Below are positions 58,863-64,000 of a DNA stretch of 64,000 bases, in pieces. Within the stretch, counting starts at the first letter, position 1. The number at the start of each line of letters is the position of its first letter. Under the pieces are notes generated by a model. It saw nothing but the letters and a program-made list of their open reading frames with translations, was not told the DNA's origin and did not search any database. The position numbers and the translations under genes are program-made. The stretch is from NCBI GenBank assembly GCA_024276305.1, contig JAJRXK010000005.1, forward strand, positions 61,499 through 125,498. Reading direction: 5' to 3'. The DNA comes from Candidatus Krumholzibacteriota bacterium. Lineage in GTDB: Bacteria > Krumholzibacteriota > Krumholzibacteriia > JAJRXK01.

Positions 58863-60172
58863 TCGAGATCCAGCGGCAGCCCCCGCCCGGCTTGGTGGCG
58901 GGATACCAGTGGCGTGAAGGAGACCAGCTGGCCGCGATCGGGACCACGCAGCTTCGGGACATCCTCGACTTCTACTACCTGGCGGAGGAAGAGGGCGAGG
59001 CCGAGATCACCATTCGCGACCGCGACCACCGCTTCTCTTCCTATCGAGTGAAGACCGAAGACCTCAATGCGCTGGCGGAGTGCTTCGCACCCATGGAGTT
59101 CCGTACCTGCGCGGCGCAGTGCGTGTTCTGTTTCATCGACCAGAACCCCGAGGGCATGCGTCCGAACATCTACGTCAAGGACGAGGACTATCGCTTCAGC
59201 TTTCTCTACGGCAATTACATCACTCTCACCGCCCTGGGCCGGCGGGGACAGCAGCGGGTCATCGATCAGAAGCTCAGCCCGCTCTTCGTCTCGGTTCACG
59301 CCACCGACGTGGAGGCTCGCACGCGTCTGCTGGGCATCAAGCGGCGCATCGACGTGATGGAGACCCTGCGCCATCTCACCTCCCACGGCATCGAGGTTCA
59401 CACCCAGATCGTGCTCTGTCCCGGATGGAATGACGGAGAGATTCTGGATCGGACCCTGGATGATCTGGTGACCTTGCATCCGCAGTTGCGTTCGATCTCC
59501 GTGGTCCCGGTCGGATTGAGTGATCACCGGGAAGGCCTGGTCGAATTGAAAGCGGTCAGCGTGGAAGATGCGCAGCGGGCGGTCGCTCAGATCGAAAGGA
59601 GGAGTGAGGACTACCTCCGGCGCTACGGAAGTCGCCTGGCCTACGCCTCCGACGAGTTCTATCTCAAGATCGGCGCACCCTTCCCGGACCTCGACTTCTA
59701 CGAGGACATGGCCCAGCAGGACACCGGCATCGGAATGTCCCGCCACCTCGTCGAAGAGCTGCGGGTGGGTCTGGAGGAATTGCGACCCCAATGCGCCGCT
59801 CGGCCTCGGGTGGTCACGGTGCTCACGGGCCAGTTGGCGGCATCCTTCTTTCGCCGCGATGTTCTTCCCCTGTTGACCGATCTGCCCGGCCTGGATCTGC
59901 GGGTGGTGGGGCTCGAGAATACTCTCTACGGCAAGGGGATCACCGTGGCGGGCTTGGTGCCCGCCCGCGATTTCCTGCGAGCCTTGACCGAGCTTCCGGC
60001 GGATGCGGGGACGGTCCTGATTCCGGGGGCGGCGATCAATCATGATGGGCTCTTCCTCGATGACATTGCAGTCGACGAAGTCCTCGGCGCCAGTGGGCAC
60101 GACCTGCGAGTGGCGCAGGATGGCCTCCTGGATGCGCTCCTGGATGTGGTCTACGAAGGAGAAGGTGCATGA
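58859..60172 (+). CDS. DUF512-family PDZ/radical-SAM-like protein
   Basis: CAAQCVFCFIDQNPEGMRPNIYVKDEDYRFSFLYGNYITLT; VHTQIVLCPGWNDG; GTG 58859. Confidence 0.88.
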   Translation: MIEIQRQPPPGLVAGYQWREGDQLAAIGTTQLRDILDFYYLAEEEGEAEITIRDRDHRFSSYRVKTEDLNALAECFAPMEFRTCAAQCVFCFIDQNPEGMRPNIYVKDEDYRFSFLYGNYITLTALGRRGQQRVIDQKLSPLFVSVHATDVEARTRLLGIKRRIDVMETLRHLTSHGIEVHTQIVLCPGWNDGEILDRTLDDLVTLHPQLRSISVVPVGLSDHREGLVELKAVSVEDAQRAVAQIERRSEDYLRRYGSRLAYASDEFYLKIGAPFPDLDFYEDMAQQDTGIGMSRHLVEELRVGLEELRPQCAARPRVVTVLTGQLAASFFRRDVLPLLTDLPGLDLRVVGLENTLYGKGITVAGLVPARDFLRALTELPADAGTVLIPGAAINHDGLFLDDIAVDEVLGASGHDLRVAQDGLLDALLDVVYEGEGA

Positions 60173-61482
60173 CACCGATGGTGGCCATTGTGGGACGCCC
60201 CAACGTGGGGAAATCCACTCTCTTCAATCGCATCTGCGGCGGGCGCGATGCGGTGGTGGCGGAAGAGTCGGGAGTCACCCGCGACCGCAATTCCCGGATT
60301 GCGGAGTGGAATGGCCGGGGCTTTCTCGTCGTCGACACCGGGGGAATCGTCCCCTTCGGCGAGACCAATCGTTTCGATGAGGACGTCAGCGCCATCGCCC
60401 GCGAGGCCATTGCGAGTTCGGATGCGGTGATCTTCGTGGTCGATGTGCGGAGCGGGATCACCGCCTAGGACGAGGTGCTGGTGCGGGAGCTTCGAGGCCT
60501 GGACAAGCCGGTCTTCGTGGCGGTGAACAAGTCCGAGCGGCGGCAGGACTTCTCCGATGCGGCGGACTTCCACCGCCTGGGCATGGAGAAAGTGCGGGCG
60601 GTCTCCGCCCTCCACGGAGATGGAGTGGCGGACCTTCTGGACGACCTGGTCGGGGTGCTCCCGGAGCGGCCTCCCATCGAAGAGTCCCCTTGCGATCTGG
60701 CCGTGGCTCTGGTGGGCCGGCCCAATGTGGGCAAGAGCAGCCTGCTCAACGCGATCGTGGGGGAGCGGCGGGCGCTGGTCAGCGAAATCGCGGGCACCAC
60801 CCGGGACACGGTCGACACCGAGCTCAATTGGAGAAAGCACCGGATCCGTCTGGTGGACACCGCGGGTTTGAGGCGCAAGGGCCGTCACGACAAGGGAGTG
60901 GAGTACTTCTCGATTCTGCGGACCTTGAGGGCGGTCGAGCGTTGCGATGTGGCGGTCCTTCTCATCGATGCCGAGCAGGGCATCGTGGCCCAGGACGCGC
61001 GAGTGGCGGGGGAGATCCACGAGAAGGGGCGGGGGTGCGTGATTGCGGTGAACAAGTGGGACGCCATCGCCAAGGACACCATGACCGCCAAGCGCTTCGA
61101 GGAGGAATTGCGAAGGGAGCTGGCCTTCCTCTCCTACGCTCCGGTGATCACCATCTCGGCCCTCGAGGGACAGCGAGTGGGACGGGTGTTGGAGACGGCC
61201 TGGGAGGTGGGGCAGGCCCAGCGGAAAAAGGTTGAAACCAGCGTCCTGAACGACATACTGGACAAAGCGATGCGGCGAAACCCTCCCAAAGCACACAAGG
61301 GGAGGATGGGGAAGGTCTACTACGCCACGCAGACGGCGGTTGCCCCACCGACCTTCACCCTCTTCGTCAATCAGCCGTCGAATTTCGTGCGGCATTACTT
61401 GCGGTACCTCAACAACCGGATCCGCGAAGCGGTGGGGTTCGAGGGCACCCGCATTCTCATCGATCTGAGGAAGCGTTCATGA
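60169..61482 (+). pseudogene. der: Ribosome-biogenesis GTPase Der (EngA) gene interrupted by an in-frame TAG at 60466-60468
   Basis: 60169-60468 VAIVGRPNVGKSTLFNRI...VVDVRSGITA*; same frame resumes DEVLVRELRGLDKPVFVAVNK...VGRPNVGKSSLLNAIVGERRALVSEIAGTTRDT...KH domain to 61482. Confidence 0.9.
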
Positions 61483-62126
61483 ACCCAGGCATGAGCCCGG
61501 TAGTCGCGATGGGGGTCGGACTGATCCTGGGCTATGTCCTGGGAAGCGTCCCGGCCAGCTATCTCGCGGGTCGCTGGTCGAAGGGCATCGACCTTCGCGA
61601 ACAGGGCAGTGGGAATCTGGGGGCGACCAATGCCTTCCGGACCCTCGGGATCTGGATCGCCTTGCCGGTGCTGGTGGTGGACCTGGGGAAGGGCGCCTTG
61701 GCGGTGTGGATGGCCTTCCACTTCCTGCCCCAGTGGAGCCTGGCACCCGACCTGGTGGCCTTGCTGGCGGCGATCGGCGCGGTGCTGGGCCACAGCTTCA
61801 GCCCCTTCGTCGCATTTCGGGGAGGCAAGGGAGTGGCCACTGCGGCGGGGGCATTCCTCGCTCTCGCTCCCTGGGCGATGTTGCCCGCCTTCGTGGTCTG
61901 GCTGGTGCTCCTGCTGAGCACCCGGATCATGAGCGTGGCGTCCATCGCCGGAGCGATCGTCTTGCCGGTCGATCTGATCATGGTGGAGTGGTTGCTCCGT
62001 TCTCCCGATCGCCCTCTTCGGGTGGCTTCGATGGTGGTGGCCACCGCTCTCGGTGCATGGGTCGTGATCCGCCACCGGGCCAATCTGCAGCGGTTGAGAG
62101 ATGGGACCGAGAAAGGCCTCTGGTGA
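61479..62126 (+). CDS. plsY: Glycerol-3-phosphate acyltransferase PlsY
   Basis: LGYVLGSVPASYLAGRWSKGIDLREQGSGNLGATNAFRTLG; GGKGVATAAG. Confidence 0.94.
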   Translation: MNPGMSPVVAMGVGLILGYVLGSVPASYLAGRWSKGIDLREQGSGNLGATNAFRTLGIWIALPVLVVDLGKGALAVWMAFHFLPQWSLAPDLVALLAAIGAVLGHSFSPFVAFRGGKGVATAAGAFLALAPWAMLPAFVVWLVLLLSTRIMSVASIAGAIVLPVDLIMVEWLLRSPDRPLRVASMVVATALGAWVVIRHRANLQRLRDGTEKGLW

Positions 62127-63160
62127 ACGATTGGGTCGGCATCTGCGGAGCGGGCTCCTGGGGGAGCGCTCTGGCCAAGGTGTGGTGTGATGCCGGCCGC
62201 GGAGTGAAGATCTGGGCCCGGCGCCCGGGGCAGCGCGAGGACCTGCGGCTAGGCCGCAATTCGGGTTATCTGCCGGGGATCTCCCTTCCCAACTCCCTCC
62301 ACGTCGTGGACGAGGCCGAGGACCTGCTCGAAGGGACTCGCGCGCTGGTCGTCGCTCTGCCCACGGTGGCGCTCAACGAGACCTTGGAACGCCTGGGGCC
62401 GCTCGTGCGCGAGCGGTCGCAGCCGGTGGTGCTCCTGGCCAAGGGCTTCGACCGGAGCAGCGGACGGCGGCTCTCGGAAGTCGCGGGCGAGGTGGTGGGG
62501 GACTCATTGGTACACGTTCTGTTGGGCCCGAGCCACGCCGAGGAAGTGGCGCGGGAGATGCCGACCGCGGTGGTGTTGGCGGGCGGTGATCCCACGCGCC
62601 GGTCCGAGCTCCAGTCCCTGCTCTCGACCGCGTGCTTCCGGGTCTACACCAACGACGATCTGGCCGGAGTCGAAGTGGCAGCGGCCCTCAAGAATGTTTT
62701 GGCCATCGCGGCGGGAATCTGCGATGGGCTGGGACTCGGAGACAATACCAAGGGAGCTCTCCTCACCCGGGGGCTGGTGGAGATCGTGAGAGTGGGCGAA
62801 GCCCTCGGGGCTCAGAGGGAGACCTTCTATGGACTCTCCGGAATCGGAGATGTCATTACCACCTGTCTCAGCGCCCACAGCCGCAACCGGGCCTTCGGTG
62901 AGGCCATGGGACGGGGGGCCGACGTCGCCGAGGCCCTCCAGCGCGTGGGCCAGGTCGTCGAAGGGGTGGCCACGACCCAGACCGTCCAAGAGCTGGCGCG
63001 ACGTCACTCGTTGCGCTTGCCCATCCTCGAGAAGGTGGCCGAGGTTCTCTTCGATTCGAAGGAGCCCCGAGAGGCCATCCAGGATCTGATGCTTCGTGAG
63101 CTGACTTCGGAATGGGGCCCGAGTCCCGAAGGAGGAATCAATGTCCGAACTTCCCGATAA
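62123..63160 (+). CDS. gpsA: NAD(P)+ glycerol-3-phosphate dehydrogenase
   Basis: VGICGAGSWGSALAKVWCDAGRGVKIWARR; AALKNVLAIAAGICDGLGLGDNTKGALLTRGL; GTG 62123. Confidence 0.94.
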   Translation: MNDWVGICGAGSWGSALAKVWCDAGRGVKIWARRPGQREDLRLGRNSGYLPGISLPNSLHVVDEAEDLLEGTRALVVALPTVALNETLERLGPLVRERSQPVVLLAKGFDRSSGRRLSEVAGEVVGDSLVHVLLGPSHAEEVAREMPTAVVLAGGDPTRRSELQSLLSTACFRVYTNDDLAGVEVAAALKNVLAIAAGICDGLGLGDNTKGALLTRGLVEIVRVGEALGAQRETFYGLSGIGDVITTCLSAHSRNRAFGEAMGRGADVAEALQRVGQVVEGVATTQTVQELARRHSLRLPILEKVAEVLFDSKEPREAIQDLMLRELTSEWGPSPEGGINVRTSR

Positions 63161-63506
63161 GTTGTACTACAGCATCAGCGAGGTGGCCCAGCACACGGGC
63201 ATCAAGCCGCATGTCCTCCGTTATTGGGAGCAGGAGTTCCCCAGCTTGCGGCCCAAGAAGAACCGCGCCGGCAATCGCAGCTATCGCAAGCGGGACGTCG
63301 AGGAGGTCCTCACCATCAAGCGGTTGCTCTACGAAGACGGCTTCAAGATCGACGGCGCGCGCAAGGTGCTGAAGGAGCGGCGTGCGGGTGCGGATGTAGA
63401 GCAGCTCGACTTCCTGGGCCTACCCCCCGAAGTGGTCCGACGGCGCAACGTGGCGGCCATCCGCAAGGACATGGAGGAGCTGCTGGAATATGTGCGTGCT
63501 CTTTGA
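63141..63506 (+). CDS. MerR-family transcriptional regulator
   Basis: YYSISEVAQHTGIKPHVLRYWEQEFPSLRPKKNRAGNRSYRKRDVEEVLTIKRLLYEDGFKIDGARK. Confidence 0.9.
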   Translation: MSELPDKLYYSISEVAQHTGIKPHVLRYWEQEFPSLRPKKNRAGNRSYRKRDVEEVLTIKRLLYEDGFKIDGARKVLKERRAGADVEQLDFLGLPPEVVRRRNVAAIRKDMEELLEYVRAL

Positions 63507-63545
63507 CCCGCCGGGGTCGAGGGAGTGCCGATGGGAGGACTCCGG

Positions 63546-63563
63546 CCGCCAGATTGGCGGTTT
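63546..63563 (+). terminator. Candidate terminator CCGCCA-GAT-TGGCGG-TTT after merR gene
   Basis: 6-bp perfect stem followed by TTT; nested in longer CCGGCCGC/GCGGCCGG inverted repeat (63542-63571). Confidence 0.5.
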
Positions 63564-63589
63564 GCGGCCGGGCCAAAGGCGGTTACACT
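63561..63589 (+). promoter_or_regulatory. Candidate promoter TTTGCG-N17-TACACT upstream of tRNA-Pro
   Basis: TTTGCG 63561-63566, TACACT 63584-63589. Confidence 0.45.
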
Positions 63590-63661
63590 GTGAGCCAGGC
63601 GGGTCACCCCCGTCTCTTCCGGCCGCTGCCTCGGGGAGCGGTGCGGGAGGACATCGAGGGT

Positions 63662-63738
63662 CGGGGCGTGGCGCAGTCCGGTAGCGCACTTGCATGGGGG
63701 GTAAGTGGTCGCTGGTTCAAATCCAGTCGCCCCGACCA
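63662..63738 (+). tRNA. tRNA-Pro (anticodon GGG), CCA encoded
   Basis: CGGGGCG...CTTGC-ATGGGGG-GTAAG...GCTGGTTCAAATCCAGT-CGCCCCG-ACCA; full cloverleaf. Confidence 0.94.
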
Positions 63739-63843
63739 ATCTCGAATTCCCGCCTTCCCATCGGAACGATCTTCGGATCGCGTCCATCGGGGGATCCGCC
63801 ACCAGGGTCCCCCGTCTCTTTGCTCGCGACCTGGTGCACGACC

Positions 63844-64000
63844 TTGAGCCACGCCCAACCACACTCTCCCGAGATCCTGGTCCTGTTGCCGGCTTACAAT
63901 GCAGGTCGTCATCTCCAATCTCTGCTCGAGGAGCTCGGTCCGGCGGCCTCGGGAATCGGAGCCGAGCTCTGTGTCATCGACGACGGTTCCACCGACGACA
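63844..64000 (+). CDS. Family 2 glycosyltransferase, N-terminal part (truncated by window edge)
   Basis: TTG start; PEILVLLPAYNAGRHLQSLLEEL...ELCVIDDGSTDD. Confidence 0.8.
   Translation, partial: MSHAQPHSPEILVLLPAYNAGRHLQSLLEELGPAASGIGAELCVIDDGSTDD

Noticed and set aside
60466-60468. Genome-wide reassignment of TAG as an explanation for the der stop
   Set aside because: Several intact genes in the window end naturally with TAG (PorV-like, TPR, csp, scpB, rluB-like, mutS).
61706-62122. N-terminal extension of the GpsA ORF (ORF opens at 61706)
   Set aside because: Lies over plsY in another frame; GpsA homology begins at GTG 62123.
1-64000. CRISPR arrays, phage, transposons or defence islands
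   Set aside because: No regularly spaced repeats, transposase, capsid or recognisable defence genes; the Xer genes are housekeeping type.

Overview
GC-rich, gene-dense bacterial chromosome segment, almost entirely + strand, with no phage, transposon or CRISPR content seen. It carries housekeeping operons: purC-purH-guaA; Slt/TPR/DnaJ-TPR/Csp/secA-trmFO-xerC-hslV-hslU-argF; dapF; rpsT(-)/uvrC-xerD; scpA-scpB-rluB-hisC-aroA-cmk::plsC-rpsA; mtaB-miaB-lapA-lapB-SPOR-mutS-(GAF/degenerate GGDEF)-mutL-miaA; tRNA-Gly(CCC)-perM-DUF512-der-plsY-gpsA-merR-tRNA-Pro(GGG). A PorV/UPF0164-like protein, the SecA insertion style and a Bacteroidota-like Ig lipoprotein suggest an FCB-group or related candidate-phylum bacterium (inference only). 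Main points of interest: (1) an in-frame TAG inside the essential GTPase gene der, with a GTG 7 nt downstream that could allow reinitiation; (2) a Rossmann-GAF-GAF-GAF-degenerate GGDEF protein that keeps an RxxD I-site, lying between mutS and mutL; (3) a cytidylate kinase::PlsC fusion; (4) a peptidase-MA/beta-propeller/beta-barrel protein; (5) a PorV-like protein with a canonical EF-hand loop near an M6 protease with a sorting-like C-terminus; (6) a recurring promoter type TTGACA-N17/18-TA(T/G)CNT; (7) a tRNA gene in the leader of a long operon. Product calls are by motif recognition from the translated ORFs; no database search was run.
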